From: Helopsaltes ochotensis
Taxonomy: Eukaryota; Chordata; Aves; Passeriformes; Locustellidae
Length of the DNA stretch: 64,000 nucleotides
Assembly (NCBI GenBank): GCA_013400155.1
Contig: VXBM01000008.1
Location: 124,001 to 188,000 of the forward strand
Direction of reading: 5' to 3'
Shown here one piece after another: positions 35,911 to 51,100 of the stretch (position 1 is the first letter of the stretch; every line of letters begins with the position of its first letter). The notes under the pieces were generated by a model. The model saw only the letters and a list, made by a program, of their open reading frames with translations, searched no databases and was not told where the DNA came from. A program made the translations under genes and the position numbers.

Positions 35911-38900
35911 CAGAAGTTTGGGTCTTTTATTTGTACATTTATCTGTGTAAATTTAAAAATAGCTTCTGCTATCAAGCAGATTAGTGTCCTTTCATAAAGC
36001 TCTTTCACTCTTTCATCTGTGTATATGCAGTAACTCAAAATCTATATTTTTACACATAAAGTATGATGGAAAAACAGTGATTGTCTTTGCTAAAATCAGA
36101 TTGAGTTATCTGTCACACCAACACTATGGCAAAGGTTTGGCATTGTCTGCTTCTCAAAGACTTTTTTTTTGAGATCTTACTAAGCTGCCTGATTCCCTAC
36201 TATTTCACATGTATGGTTGGTGAGTGGTCCTCTGTTGTGCAAGGAGATGATGGGTGACCCAGGGCCAGAGGGCTGAAGTGGTGGTGAGGCAGAGTGGGAA
36301 GCAGAGAGACAAATACTCTGCAGACAGTTGTACAGGTCAGTTACAGCTCTGGGCAGATGTTACGCTCTGTTGTCATACATCAGGTTGATTGACCCAGATT
36401 TCAGTGTTTACACAAGAGCGCGGATGGTCAGTTCCAAATTGGGCAGAAAAAGAAAACAGGCAGTTGCCAGTATGGCTGGGGGACAGACACACTTCTCCTT
36501 AGCTGCTACAGCTGAGCAAGTGCACCCGCTGCTCTTTCTGGCACAGGGCAGTGCGACTATTGCGTATCGAACTCACTGAGCACGTTAAATCTGTATCGTA
36601 GTCCTAAACAAAAAAAGGTAGAAATCCTTCAGTCTTTCCTCCACAGGGCTGCTGCCCTGCAGCAAAAGCATGGGGATTTGTGGGATCAGAGTAATCCTGA
36701 CAGATGACTGGGGAAGCTGAGTATTGATCTAAACAGCAGATATTCACTGTGACTATTAACTGTCTGTGTTTTACTGACTCCTCCAAAGTGCTCACAGTTG
36801 AAACCATCAGTATGGACAAGGTGCTAAAAAAAAGCTTTTGAAAGAGATGGCTATTTTACTGCTTCTTTACATTATTATAACATCAAGATTTCAGTAGGTC
36901 TAATGAAGTTTAATGAAGATTTTTAATCATTAATGAGTATTTATCTATAGCACCAACACCATAATCCACAGCCCCAGTCCCCCCTTGTCTTGGGAGGCTG
37001 TGGAAAGCCACTGCAGCTCATGAGTTCCTCTCCTCCCACAGCAATGTGAGCCCATCAGGGCTGTGAGCAGAGCGCTGGTGCTGCCATCCAGCTCCATGGC
37101 CTTGCAGCACCCTGGTTGTAGCAGGAGCAGAAGGGGCTGCCCAGATGCCACACCTGCAGCTCTGCTGTGGTCTGCTCTCCTAGAAAGACTTTGTTGACAG
37201 GCCTCTCCTACAACCATGTCGTCCCCATTAGCCTGTGTCCTGGATTTCCCATTGATGTTTCCAGCAACTTCCAAAAGGCTGAATGATAATTTTAATGCAG
37301 AGAGAGCACAGTTCTGTGAGGTACTGAATGCTCTGGCACAGTCCAGACACACTCTTCAAATGGGTTTTTTAGTGAGGCAGAGATACCAAGCTACTGGCAA
37401 GAAGCCTATGACTGGGCATAGGGTCACTTGCTGCCTCTGCAAGATGCCTGGAGTGAGATATTCCCCACCATGCTCTGATGACCCCAGGTGCTTTGGCTCT
37501 CCCTTGTCTTTTTTCCAGTGCGTGAGACTATAAGGTCATAGGCAGAGCTCTAAGCATTAGTTTAAGACTGTCTTTTTTGTGGGGGCTCCTTTGAGTATAC
37601 ATCCTCCATTGCTTTATTGGTGGTAAGAAGCTTTTCTCCTACTCAAGGTCCTATTACATTGGTTCCAGCTGTCTCATGGATCAAAAGTAAGGGGAGTGTC
37701 TGCAGGCAGCTCTGGGAAATTATGTCCTTGCCTCTCTCCCTCTGTTTCCAGTACCACACCTGCCTGCAAACATCAGCTTTTGTGGATGTGTTGGAAATAA
37801 GTCATGTAAAGCCAGCATGAAACCTCTCAGGTTGGTCCAGAGTGCAACAGCAGCAGCTGCACAACCACATTGTCCCTGTGTTCTTCTCTACCTGTAGTGT
37901 CAGGAGAGAGGTAAAGCTGCTTGCTGGTCATCTCTTCTGACCTTGATAAGATTCAGTGTCTGACTCAGACCACCTCAATTACAATGAACACATACAATAT
38001 CTAACAACCCCTCAAATACCGTGAGCAGCTGCCATCCGTGCTGGAAGCTGAGGGTGAACGAAAGTGCTTTCCTGATAGCAGCCTTTAATCTGTAGTTAGT
38101 TGCATTAGCCAATACTAGTGCTTTTAGCCCAGTAATATACCTCCTGCTTGCTAGGCAAGTGGTGCCCCAGGTTAGTGATGTGTCTGTCTCCTTAGCATTG
38201 CTGCTTCAAAAAATCAGATTTCTAAGGACTGCTAGTTCTTGAGTGTCAAAGAGCTAACATTCTTTTGAACAGCCAAAACCCTAGGGCAAAATGGTGATTA
38301 AACCAAAAACTTTAATTTAGGATTGCACAAGATGATTTCTTCCCTCTAGAGTAAATCAGCCTCCTTTGGAGTGCTTTTATACCTTGTCTACAGCTTATTC
38401 CTATGCACCTCTCATGTCTCTGAACTGGATGAAAACAAAACAGCCTTTATGAGCCAAATCATACTGTTGGGGTCATCTCGAAAGTAATGCAGCAGTGACA
38501 CTCCCCTGTGGACTGCAGCCACTGGCCATCCCACCAAGCACACCCCCCTGTTCTCCTCTTCAAGGCTGAGTCGTCACCATTTGGCCATGGCAAGTACAGG
38601 GATCTTTTCCAGCCTCTTCCTTTATAGTTTTCATCTTAAGGACTGGCTATCTGAAGATTATTTCTGGATGAACTGCAAAGTTCCTGTAAGGGATCATTTG
38701 GATTGATAAATTAAAACAACTACTTCCAAGTGGCTTCTAAATCATGAGACCTGACATGGGTAAATAGTGGCTTAGGATACACATTCAATTTACAGATTTA
38801 GGAATTTAGATTTTACTTTCTTTTTGCTCTTTCTGATAAACAGTACTTGAATCATTAAACATATAGGAAAAAGAAAATGTATATTTTAAGGATTTTTTTC

Positions 38901-41900
38901 CTCTGTTACTCTTTTTCCCTTTGTCCAGTAGGGCTCAGATATGAATAAAAGGAGAAATTTGAGGTTAAAGGGGATAAGGGCAAGAAATAATTTGAGCCAA
39001 AGTTCACTTTTTTAAAAGAAGGTGCATATCTTAGCTCTTCTCTTCAGTGGGTACATGTTAAAAGTTAAAAAAAAAAACCGAAACCCAAGCACTTACTATC
39101 AAAGTACAGATTTCATGGGTATTTTGGAGGTTCTGTATGTTAACAGAGTTCTGACAGTAATAAAGTTATAAAAGTGATCCATACAAAAATCAAAGTCTAA
39201 GAGTATTATTAATAGTTGCTTCTGAACAAGGGATATCCCAAATTTGCTGAAGAGATTATGTCATAGATAAAAGGACCATACCTCTCTTCCTTACTTAAAA
39301 GAAATTCTAACATTAAAAGTGAAGAAATTTACAGATGCAATGGAGAAAGTATTTTTCTTGTGAATTACTGGTTTATGTTCTGATTTTGTTAGGAGAATTA
39401 TTTTCCTTATATGGATCTATTTTCCTTTCCTTTGCAGAATAACGTAATTAACTGGAATAATACTTTCTCATTTAGTTCTCCTAATGAAGTCTGCATTTAG
39501 TAGGGAAGGCGAGGAGTGTCAAGAATTTTATAATCAGCTTGACATCACCGAGATGTCAGTGAAAGTTAGTTGTGGATTTAAGTATTCTTTGATCAAACAT
39601 GAGATTATATAGGCATAAACCTGTGGGTTGTTTTAATTTAACTGATATTTTCTGTCTCATTTGAATAATTCAAAAATGGCATTTTTTAGGGCTTTTTAAA
39701 GGAGAAAGACTATTCCTGAAATTTCTTGCATCAACTTAAGTAAATTGATATAGAAACCATCAGTGAAACAACTCTGTTAGCATAAAGAGACTCTTGGTAT
39801 ATAGGGAGGCTGTCCAGTCTATATGAACAGTTCTCATGACAGCCAGGGTTCAACTGTATTTCCTAGGCAAGCTAGATCCAAATTGCATCATACAGACCTT
39901 TCCTAGACAATCGGGAAGATGTTTTCTTCAGTGAGATTATCTTAACAAATTCAATTGCAATCCCCATTTAGACCTTACTAGAGACCCCGTTTTGAACTCA
40001 GTGCTCTTATTTGCACTTTCGAACTATGCATGGAACATAGTAGTCTGCTGCAGCATATGTTCCTATATATATTCTCATATACAGGGACATCAGGAGAGGG
40101 AAAGAGCAGTTGAGGGGGAGTGAACATGTTTGCTTGAGAGCTGTGTAATATTGGTACGCTGCCAATTTGTCTCCTCAAGGGTTAGTGGTCCTAAATTCAA
40201 AATGTTCATCAAATCCAAACAAATTTTAGACACCCTCTCCGAAGGGGGTGGAGGCTCCAATATGCGAGAGCCTCAGCAAGTGCTGCCTTTGCACAAGACA
40301 AAATGTCCTTTCACAGAAACAAAAGGATTTCTAGCGCTTTCCCTGGTAGCTGAGGTGATGTCGGCAATAATAGAACACAAAATAAATTAGCTCTGATAAG
40401 CACTGCTGTTGCCTGGAGCAACTCAATTAGTCTTTTGCCTTTGGAGCAGAAGGGTTCATAGTACTAGATAGAGCCTCAGACCAGGCTACATCTGACTTTT
40501 GTCCTCTCTGCTCTTACATGACACCAGAATCAGAGAGCCACTATATTTGTTATATTTATCTTTTTTTACATGAGTACTCAGAACAAACAAAATCTTGAGC
40601 CTTTTTCCAGGCAGTCCACCATTGCCTGTAAAAACTCTGGTGGAAGAGAAACAAAGTTTTTCACCACTCACATGTAAGTCAAGGCTGGATCCTGTTGAAG
40701 GAGGTGTTTTGCAAAAGAGCAGAGGGTATACTTGCTTCTCTGACCTTGTTTTTCTAAGCAGAAGTTCATATATTTGAACTATTTCCTGAAATAATTTCAA
40801 ATTTTATTTTTTAAACTATTTTCATGAATGTAAGTGAATGATATTTGTTGTTGCTACTCTATCAGTTGATTTTTAATTTGTAATTTGAAAGAATTATGTT
40901 TTCTTTCTTCTCCTTCCCTATTTGTCCATAAAAAGATAATGCAACTATTTTCCAATGCATGTATACCCCCTCACCTTTTTATTTTTAAGCATGGATAGTC
41001 AGCCCATATAATTTAAACAAAATGTTCATGTTGCAGTGAACGGTCTCTGTGATCCATATTTTCTGTAGAGATATGCCAATTTGTTGATAATGCTGTCCTA
41101 TATCTTAAAAATATATTTAGACATGCTGTTATTATTGTTGCTACATTTGTGGCATATAATTTTTCTAAAATTTCCTTCCCATTACAGATTTTAAAAAATA
41201 TAGTAGAATGTCAGAAATCACCGAAATTTACTGAAAACAGTAATTTTTAATCTCCTTTAATGCTGCAACATTTTGTCTTTTAGCAGTCCCACCTAGTAAT
41301 TCACACCGAATGCAGAGTCAGAAGGCTTTCAACAACACCTGCTTCGTATCAGTTGTGAAAACAGGCTTCTTCCCCTCATGTAGCAAGGAAAACATTTATG
41401 TTATAAGAGTGTAGAAGATAGATTCTCATCGCTTATTTACCATGAATTTTATTATAGGATTGCCAGTGTGTCTCTCAGCATTGTAATTGTACTAAAGGAA
41501 GCTAATTCTCAATGGTGCTTAGTGTGGAAAATTGCAGTTGCAAAGTGCTGTTTGCTGGACTGCTTGTGATGAATTCCCAACTCAGTCATGTGCCTGTCAC
41601 CTCATCTAAGTGCCTGGGAGTGATAAGAATGCACATGGCCAGCTTTCCAGCACAGCCAGACCCTGATCCTTTTATATTCATCAGGGAGAAATTGTTGGAA
41701 AGCATGCCAGAAGAATCAATGTTCTGTGTACTTGGCACATTCATGGTGATTTATAGTTGCTTCATAATAAAGAAAAGTGATAGAAGGAAGTTTTAAAATT
41801 CTCATTGTTATGGTGCATAAAAGTGTTATAAAGGTATTGTCCTTATTGTGTCATTTTCATACTCTTCAAAAATACCCATAAATCTCTCCCTATCCATATA

Positions 41901-44900
41901 TACAATAGTGTCCAATTAGGCCTATACAAGATACCATGGGCACTGGTAGAAATGCAGAGTTTTGAGGACATTTCCTGAAGCTCCCCTACAGATTCTGCTC
42001 AGTAAGGCATAACTTGCAAAATTTATGCTCATCTACTACAAGGAATTGTGGGCTACACTAGCTTTCATTATCTGTGTGGATATGTCACCTGCTGTGTTAC
42101 GCAGGGTGCATTTCACAGTGATGACATGTGTGAGGGCACCCCTTTTTCCTATCAAAGCTGTTCAAAGGCAGAGTGAAGACTAGACCTCAGGAGTGCTGTT
42201 TTCTTGCTGCCCGGAAGCAATGAGCTTCTTTTGTGGAGAGCACAGGCTGCAATTTGTTAAAAATAGAAACGTTGCAGTGGGAAAATTTTGCCAGAAGGAT
42301 ACTACTACTACCCTTTGAGTAAAGGTGGGAAAATAATGTGCAGAAGTCAAAAGTCAAAAGTGAAAGACAAAAGCACTACCTGAACCTTCACAGGGGCTCA
42401 CGTTTTTGAAAATATATTAGATTTCCATACTTCCTTAGTAATTTCCTCCAGCATAGAGAACTGTTGTCTCATTAATGCAGGTGCAGATCATTCATCCCAG
42501 AAATAACAAGACCTTACACATGGACAAAAAAGTACTTTCTGGTTATCTTTAATTGTCATCACGAGTTCAGGCCACGTTGCTCCCAGTAGATAGACCAGGG
42601 TAATATTAATCCATTGTTTCCCTAAGAGGCAGTGGATAACTGGACTGGTTTCTAAGAGTGACAGAGGACTAGTGACCTGGAAATTTCTGTAAGTTTTTGT
42701 GGGTTTGAGTATAATATTCCCTTATTATCTCCAAGCCATCACTTATAAGATACAGAAATACTGTCACTGAAGTAGCAGTGTTTAGGACTTTTATTTTTTC
42801 CTCCGCAGAAAATGAACTAACTTAATTGTGCCCTAAAGACAAAATGTAACATTTTCTTCTTTAGAGATGCATTTGCAACAGGGTATGTGTATTGCTGTCA
42901 GCTTTCCCAATTAATATTTCACCCTTGTAGTGGGAGGAGAAGAAGTGACACAGTAAGAGGGGAAAATGGATGTGTATCTCTGGAGACTAAATATAAAAGA
43001 TGACAGTTGCTCTATACGGTTTCCTGAACAGCCAATATGGGAGATTGTGTTCTCATGGAGGGCAGAAGAAACGCAGCTCTTCTAGACCAACTGCATCCTG
43101 TCAACAGAATATACAGATACCACACTTCAGGTATTCCAATACACTCATATAGAGTAAAGTAGGATTATTCTTATCTTTCTGATAAGGAATGCTTCTTTTT
43201 CCCAGAGCATATGAGAGGAGTTTGACCAGGCTTATAGGACTTAAAAAAGGAGCTTAATGTACGTCTAGGAAGCTGTAAGTTGCTATTCCTGATTACTGAT
43301 AGCCACTGTGGAATACTGTATTAATGGTGTTTTGGTAATGTCTACTTTAAAATCTGACTCTGAGCATCTTTGTGGAGTAGTTTGTTAATAGCTCCAAAAC
43401 ATTTTGATTTCTGGGGACAGGAAGCATTATAGTAGCCTGTAGCATATTAAGATCTTTCCACACCTTGGATTCTTTTCAAATGTTTTTATGAAGGACAGTA
43501 AGCATGTGTAGTACTTTAAGGAGCAAATACATTTACTAGTATTTATTAATATACAATATCTGTGTTTTCAAAGAGATCATGACATTCTTGCTATGACTAT
43601 TGCATTTTAATACAAGAACTCCCATACTGCAGCCTCCTGCCATCTGCTTAGTTTGAAGAGAGATCTTTTCCTCCAGAAGACAGTTCAGAGCTTCAGAAAG
43701 CCTTTTTTTCTGCACTTGACCACACAGGAAAATAAATGTGAGATTAATGTCCTCTAGCATACATTATCCTGCAGGAATGTTGCCATAATGGACCATTTAA
43801 GTCTAGCTCTGATCCTTTCAAAAGGCCATGCTCGTAGTTGTGTCAAGTGCTTTTCTGTGATATCACTCTGAAAGGCTCTCCAGAAACTCACAAATGAAGC
43901 CAGTCCTCGAAGTTGAGCTGCGAGTTGTAGTTGCCAGGAAGGAGCCTTACTGATCAGTGAAGATTGGATGCCAGCTGCCAACCTTTCCAGGCTGACAGAG
44001 AAATGCTGATTTCGGCTGTATGGATTTGAAGCCTCTTACTGCTGAGAAAATGTTGTCATCACTGACTGCTCCATGGAGTAACACTGGCATGTTCCTGACA
44101 TTAATCTGCTGACACAACTAGAGTTTAGGCTTTGCTTTCTCTCAACTGTACTTCTTTCTTTGAATAATAGCAGCATTTGAAGTTTTCTCGGAGGTTTCTT
44201 TACATTTTGCTTTTATTTAGTTTCTACATGAATTCATTCATATAAGCCAGACTTAACTACACTGTCCCTATGCAATGTCTTTTGCCTTTATTTCCCTCTC
44301 TCCCTGCCTCATGAGCCTCGCTCATGACCATGATGAGGATGTGATGGGCACGTGTCAAGAGGTCCAAGAAGGCTTTTTACCCCTGAGGACTCCCTGCAAA
44401 AGTGAATAATATCCAGGTATGATCTGACAACATAAGACACATTATTCCATTTATGACAATTTAAAATTGACTTTTGATATTCAAAGGGTTTCGTGAATGT
44501 TTAAAAAATCCTCTGAGATTGTCAGTAATCTTTACATGAACAATATATATAAATATACTGTGTCTGTGAGCAATTTTAAGTTTCGCAACTGAAGCACAAA
44601 GACACTTCAGTTTTCTATCATTGTTTCCAATTTAAGAATCTCAGTAACAAAACCCTCTAATTTAGTCACCCACAAACCAGCAATCACTACATCAGTGAGG
44701 TTGTTAAAGCTAGAAGAAAAGTGAGCTAAATTTTAGAAGAAAGCACAATGAGAGAAGCCTAGAGATCAGTAAAAAGAAGTGTTACTTGAGTTTCTGAAAT
44801 ACTTAATTTGAGAGATAAAGCACATCAGGAATGGAAGAAGCTACATCAAACATATAGTGATAAAATTACAGGAGATAAAATATTAGCAGCAAAGTGCATT

Positions 44901-47861
44901 ACAACTGCATCAAGACCTTCCTAAGAATCCAAAATCAAAAAGAGTTATACTAAAGCTAGAAATAAGGAACATAATTATGTATGAGTTTAATAGGAATGGA
45001 GAAAGTTCAGAGGGTAAGATGTTAACATTATTTTGGAACATAAAGGTAGCAAAATTATGCAAGGTAAAATAAGTACATGAGAAGCAAAGAAGGGCAAAGT
45101 AAAGGTTCATAACCTAACAGGCAATTCACAGAGTCCTGAAGTGTTCACTGTCTTCACATAAAAAGATTAATTTCCGATCAGATACTTAACTACATTAAAT
45201 ATAATGTGAAAATAGGAGCATGACTAGAATAGTGATAAATTAAGTTTAAAAATGTCTGGATAAGTTAAGTGCAATTGAACCCATTAAGTCCTGATGGCAT
45301 TCAACATCACTCCTGTAAAAAAATATGAAAAAATCTCTGAAATATGCTGTTGTCTTTGAAAACCTGCAGAAGATGGGCAGATGCCTTGCAAGAAAAACAA
45401 CTACAATACCTACCTTAAAAAAAAATCCAACCACAAACAAGGTGTTACAGGTTATTCAGTGCAACACCAATTCCTGGAATTATTCTGAAATAGATGATTA
45501 GGTAACCAGTCTGTTAATGCCTGGAGCATATTAAAATGGTAAAACCAGATTTGACAAGAATGAATTGTATTGACTCTGCTCACAGCTGACAAGTTAACTG
45601 GCCTTGACTGAAAAATAAGGACAGCCAAACAATGGGGGAGACTATTGACTGATGCTGCTGCACCTTTTTCTTTTCTTCTTATGCTAGAGGATTTTTAAAA
45701 ACAAGTTAGGCACGCAACTTCTGTGAAAGTTATAGGCATCTTTGATCTTTCTTTCAGTGTAGGATATTGTACTAGAACCTGCAAGATCTTTTCCAGGCCT
45801 GTAATATTACATAGTGTTTGTTTAGGTCCCCTTTGCCCCATGACTTGCATTACATGTTTTCTACCCTGAATACAATCTGCTGAAGATTGTCTGGGAATAC
45901 ATAAAAACTCTTTTATTCAAATTGATCTGAAATTCAATTGGTCATGTGTGCTTCATTTTCCTTTGGAAACTTTAGCAGAAACAAGCAATCCTTTTCCCTA
46001 GAAGTTTGTTTTGATTTTGCTCTGTAAGTTTATACAAATGGTACTTCTGAAATCTGCTCTTTCTCAACAGTACCCGTGAAATAAATTTCATACACAGGAT
46101 GACTGATTAATTTGTTGGGGGAAAAACTGTGGTCACTCTATTGCAGATTTTTTTCCTGAAACTGCCTTGCACTAAACACGAGCATGTTGGGAAATCTTGT
46201 TCCATGCTGCTATTTTCAAAGCAGCTCCACAAATAATATCATTTGGTACACTTTTCACATATTTCCAGGTAACTGGACCACAATATTGCCTTTGCTGTAA
46301 ATGCTGATCATTTAAGATGAGTCTTTCTCTGTTTCACAGTTTCTATCAGTTCAGGCAGGTTTACCTTGGCCTTGGAGTTACAGAGATACATTCTTGGGAG
46401 CCTGTAGGCTAAAGTTTGCTTTGCAGTAAGCACAGTCCAGCATGAAAGAGAGACACAGTCAGTGGGATTGCAGGCAGGATTTTCTGTGATTCTGCAAGAG
46501 GAGACTACAGCCGGGGTTGGACTTTGGAAAATGAGAGACATCTGTTTCCCCTCTCCAAATGTGGGCCTGTCACTGCAGAGTGCCCCAAAATGGAAATAAA
46601 GAACTACTCCCCACTTCCCTGAATTTGTGAGAGTGTTAACAAGTTTTGAAAGACAATGTTTTCTTTTCAAAGGTAGGGTTGCCTTCACTGTGTATTATTT
46701 GACTGTCTATTATTTAATGGTGTAATAGGTAGGCAATATTTCAGGTAGTAAAATATTTCACCCCCAAATGGTAGGCAATCCTTACACACTTTTGGTGGCA
46801 TCCTCTCGAAGGAAACATTAATCTGCTGAGTGAGCAAGGCAGAGTCACTCCACTAGAGCATCTCCTTACTACTTTGGCTGCCTGGTCTTTTTTATGATTC
46901 AACCTCTTTAGGAAAAAATGGAAGACACTAAAATATCATTAGTATAAGTATTCAGAGTATTAAAAGTACATTTTTCCGATTTTATCCTAACAAAACCAAA
47001 ATTAGAGTCTGAACAAGCTTGTGATGTTAAACACATCTTAAAAAAAACCTGTTGTTTTATTAAAAGAATGAGATTTTATTAAGAACTAATTGGCACATTT
47101 CTTTTTAAAGTGGGAGCTCTTAAAGAATACAAAGCATTGTTAGCCTCATACAGATTGAGGCTTGATTGTGCACTTTCAGATGGTTGCATCAGAATAAACT
47201 ATTAAACTTAATAAAGTTACAATGAACTAGATTGAGAGCAGAATTAGGGTCCTTAATACAGTCAGTAACCTCTTGAGATCCCAACAGCAAAGCAACAGCA
47301 AGATAGAACTTTGCACAACTAGTGACATCCTTCTTAATTTTTAGCCCAAGTATGAAATCTGACTAAGAAATTTTGGATTTCCCACTTTTTTGTTTCTATT
47401 AAACTACAGTATTCTGGACACATTCAGCCATCAGAAGCCTGAGACTGGGCTCCTAAATAATTTATTTGATGTACTTGTTGGAATAAAAAAAATAAGTAAG
47501 TTTTAGCTGTGTTGAGCTGAACAATTTCTTTTTATGTAACATGATGTTTCCCATCCTTTAGGTGTTAAAAGAGAGATCTGGAATAGCTGCTTCCTGGTGT
47601 CAGGTAGATGTCTGGGAGGTTTGGCTCTAAATAAACTTTGAATTTTCTGTTCATTTTGTAAAGATTTTTTTTTTTAATAATCAGTTTTAACAATTTCTTT
47701 TGAGAATATTATGCTATTGCAGAAAAGGACAACAGTTTCCTCAGGTTAAACATGATGCCAGTCTTGGATCCCATTTGCATCAGTAAATTCAAATCAATTC
47801 TGTTCAGATCATTTATGTTTAACTGAGATCAGACTCAGCCCTTCATAAATAATCCTAATTG
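35911..47861. other. Gene-free interval downstream of AMIGO2
   Basis: About 12 kb without a recognised exon, RNA gene or interspersed repeat. Open frames reach 135 codons (minus strand, 36,945-37,352, in a GC-richer patch) and 126 codons (minus, 46,308-46,688, beginning with GTG); neither resembles a known protein. By vertebrate synteny this may be part of the AMIGO2-SLC38A4 interval. The near absence of transposons is noted as a finding. Confidence 0.45.
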
Positions 47862-48192
47862 CAGCCCTCCAGTACCCAAAGGGAGCCTGTGAGAAGGATG
47901 GAGAGACCTTTCACAAGAGCATGGAGTGACACGACAAGGGGGAATGGCTTCAAACTGAGAGTAGGTTTAGATATTAAGGAGAAATACTTTACAGTGAAGG
48001 TGGTGAGACCCTGGAACAGGCTGTCCAGAGGAGCTATGGATGCCCCATTCCTGGAAGTGTTCAAGGCCAAGCTGGGTAGGGCTTTGAGCAACCTGGTCTA
48101 GTAAAAGGTGCTACTGCCTATGGTAGGGGGATTGGAACTAGATTATCTTTAAGGCCCCTTCTAACTCAGGCCATTCAATGATTTTATGGTTA
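47862..48192 (+). mobile_element. CR1 LINE 3' end (sense)
   Basis: This is a classic 5'-truncated CR1 tail. In order: 'gggggaatggcttcaaactg', 'ttacagtgaaggtggtgag', 'accctggaacaggctgtcc', 'gatgccccattcctggaag', 'ttcaaggccaagctgggt', 'ttgagcaacctggtctagt', 'ggaactagattatctttaag', 'gccccttctaactcaggcc' and the decayed terminus 'attcaatgattttatggtt'. The last about 80 codons of the ORF2 region are still open (47,859-48,101, including FTVKVVRPWNRL and DAPFLEVFKAKL) but there is no catalytic domain, so it cannot move. This open tail is often mis-annotated as an avian protein. Confidence 0.95.
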
Positions 48193-51100
48193 TATGACAA
48201 TCCATGTTCCTGAGGCTGAAAGTCACCTACGTTTATGCATATTGGATACATCTTCAGACAGAGAGCTCGTACTGTGAGAGATGTTTTGCTTCACTGAGCA
48301 GCATTTCACAAAATATTCCAGCTGCCTCTTGTATTTCGCAGATGCAATTTCCAGTCTATTATTTTTTCTCCTACACATTATTCTAAACGAGTTACACAAG
48401 GAGAGAAATCTCATCACAATGAAATAACTACTTGTGATCAATATAATGTGTGCACTGATTAAGTTCCCTGTGGAGTCCTCAACTCCATGTCATTTCTCTG
48501 AACACTAGACTTTGCCTGTATATCTCTGATGTAGCCAAGATGTGTAAAAATTAATATAAGCTGACAACTTGTTATTAGTTACACATCTGAAGAGTCTCAA
48601 GTGGATAGGCTCTTCCTCCCCAAGTCAATTGTGACTGAAGCTTGTTAATTGACTCAAATCTTCCTGGTGTGTGTACTAGCATATTAAGGGGGAAATGGTG
48701 GCTAGAGTGAGGGCTTTTGAGTCATATCATGCCAAAACAATTTTCATTAAAGCCACCTGCTATCATCATATTTCCTCAAGCCCAAATCCTTATATAATAA
48801 GAAATGTATTTCAGAGCCAGTCCCAGCTCTCTGCTCTGTTCAGCAGCTGACAGAGCTTTTGCTGTGAACTGAAAGATGGGATTGCCGGCTTCCTATGCAA
48901 GAAACAGGGCAGCCCACAGCTCTTCCATGCCCAGAAGGAGACGGGCACATCACTCTCCCACCAGCTATCAACCGGACACAGAGGGGGGGCTGCTTGGAGG
49001 AGGCAGAGAGAAATAGGCTGGGGGAAAGAGGTACGAATGTGAAAAGGAATGAGAATGAAAAAGGTCATTAGAGAGGGCATTGCTCAGGTGTGAGCTAAGC
49101 CATCTCCAGGGCACAGGAAACTCCAGGGATGCTGGGTGAGGTGCTTGAGAGCCTGCTGGAGCTCGGGTGTTGTTTTGCTGCACCAGCTCCAAAAGGAGCC
49201 AGTCTTGTGTTGTTTGGATGCACGGTGCAAGAATTTATATAGCTGTTATAATCCATTTTGATTTAAGATCATTTTACTGTGACAATTTGAAAATGTATAA
49301 CACTGCATGGTAGGAATTACATATTTCATGCTACATTTAAGCATACAGCAAATTGAAATGAAAATAAATAAAACCAAAAATCTGTATTTCTGCATAGCCA
49401 ACATAAAACATTTTGGTATGATCATGGCAGTTTTATTGTTGCAGTTTTTTCCTGTTGCAATTTTTTATCACCTTTTGATACATTCTTGGTAAAGATCTGT
49501 TCTTTGGAGTCTTTCCAAAAGAAAATTATTCTCTAGGAAAACCTTTAGTCACCTTTATTAAAGTTAGCCTCTGGTAATCACCAGCAAGCCATTATGGCTA
49601 AAATAAAACACATTCTCAGAGGAGTAAATCTGAAGCTGTGAGGGATATGGAATGAAATTAAATGTTTAATGATTATGATTTCATCTCCAACTCCTCAGGG
49701 AGAAAAAAAAACTGAATAAAAGACCCACATGTGGGAAGAAGTGGAGGGGAAGTGAATAAATAAACCAGAAGAAAAAATATAGGGCAATTATTTTGTAGAA
49801 AGCAAGTCTTTTAATTACCATATTGAATTACGTGAATATTTTTCTTTATTATAATCAGAAGACTTTAGTAAATAAAAACAGGACATAAAGAGAAAATATT
49901 CCCAGGAACACTTGTGTAGTATGGAACAGAAATGCGAGCAGGTGCCTGCAGTTTTTGTATACGACTTCACGCATAACACAGTTTAGTTTTGAGGACTGAT
50001 ACTGGCTGTATATTTCCATGGGAGTGTTGTATCTGTGATACTGGAGTATTTGAGACCTCCTTAAAAATATATGAGGTTAAAATATCCCAATCTTTTCCTC
50101 TCTCCATGGGCTAATGTTATATTCCATTCCAGAAAACAGAAATAGCTGGCAATACCTGGTATTATGAGCACAAGCAACAGCAATTGGGAAGTAACTTCTG
50201 ACCTGGAGCTGAAGAGCCACAAGGTTACATCTGTGTACATAGGCATTCCCAACATTATCCATGCATCTTTACTACGACAATCCAGGATAAAGTACACCAA
50301 ATCAGTCTCTATACCCTCTCTTGAAAAGCACCAGACATTTTTTTAATGAGGACATCTGAGAAACAGAGCAATTTTTCTGTATATCCTTTGTCTTATTTTG
50401 TCTCTTGCAGACAAACTCTCAGTAAATTATACACTCATCCATGAAGATGCAGACTGACTGAGATTTCAGAACGGGCTGTGTTACAAGTGTGTAAACCTAG
50501 AGTGACAGCTGCACAGTCAGTGATGTTCCTTTAGATTCAGGCTGGTTCAGCTGAGATCAGATTCCAGCCAAACTGACATTTATGTGCACAGAAAATGTAG
50601 GTCTCCTTCCAAAGACCTGCCACTGCACATATGAGGGATGTGTGAGCATGAGGCAGAATTCCTTCAGGATTCCTCTGCACCACAGATTGTCAGGCATTCA
50701 AACAGTTAATTTATGACTACTTTCTGTGGATACACTGTGATTCCATAAGTGGAGAACATATGGTTTACAAAATACTGTCTCCTCTGAGCCACATCTCTGT
50801 GATTTCTGATAAGGTCAAATTTTACAGATTAAATATTACCCTTCTAGAAAGTGCCTTATGTGCCTTGAGATCTGAAATTTAAAAATAAATCAGCTTATCT
50901 TAGTCCCTCAAAACATTTATCCTCTCAAAGAATGTGGGCCATGTTCACAGGATGGAGAGCCATGTTTTGGAATGTGGTTATTTAGAAAGGATTTGTAGTT
51001 CACGGGAGAAAATTGTACTGAGGCATGAGTGACCGGGCATTGTCCAAAGCACTGTGCTGTCATAATCCTTATGATTTCAAGTGGGAATCTCAAGTAGGAG

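Noticed and set aside
38466..38500. Possible mariner-type transposon terminus (tcatctcgaaagtaatgc)
   Set aside because: It is reminiscent of avian mariner ends, but the sequence diverges at once and no second terminal repeat or transposase remnant was seen.
46308..46688. 126-codon minus-strand open frame
   Set aside because: It starts with GTG, has no recognisable family, and shows no promoter or splice context; chance is the simpler explanation.
47859..48101. 80-codon open frame at 47.9 kb as a host gene
   Set aside because: It is the C-terminal remnant of CR1 ORF2, followed by the CR1 3' tail.
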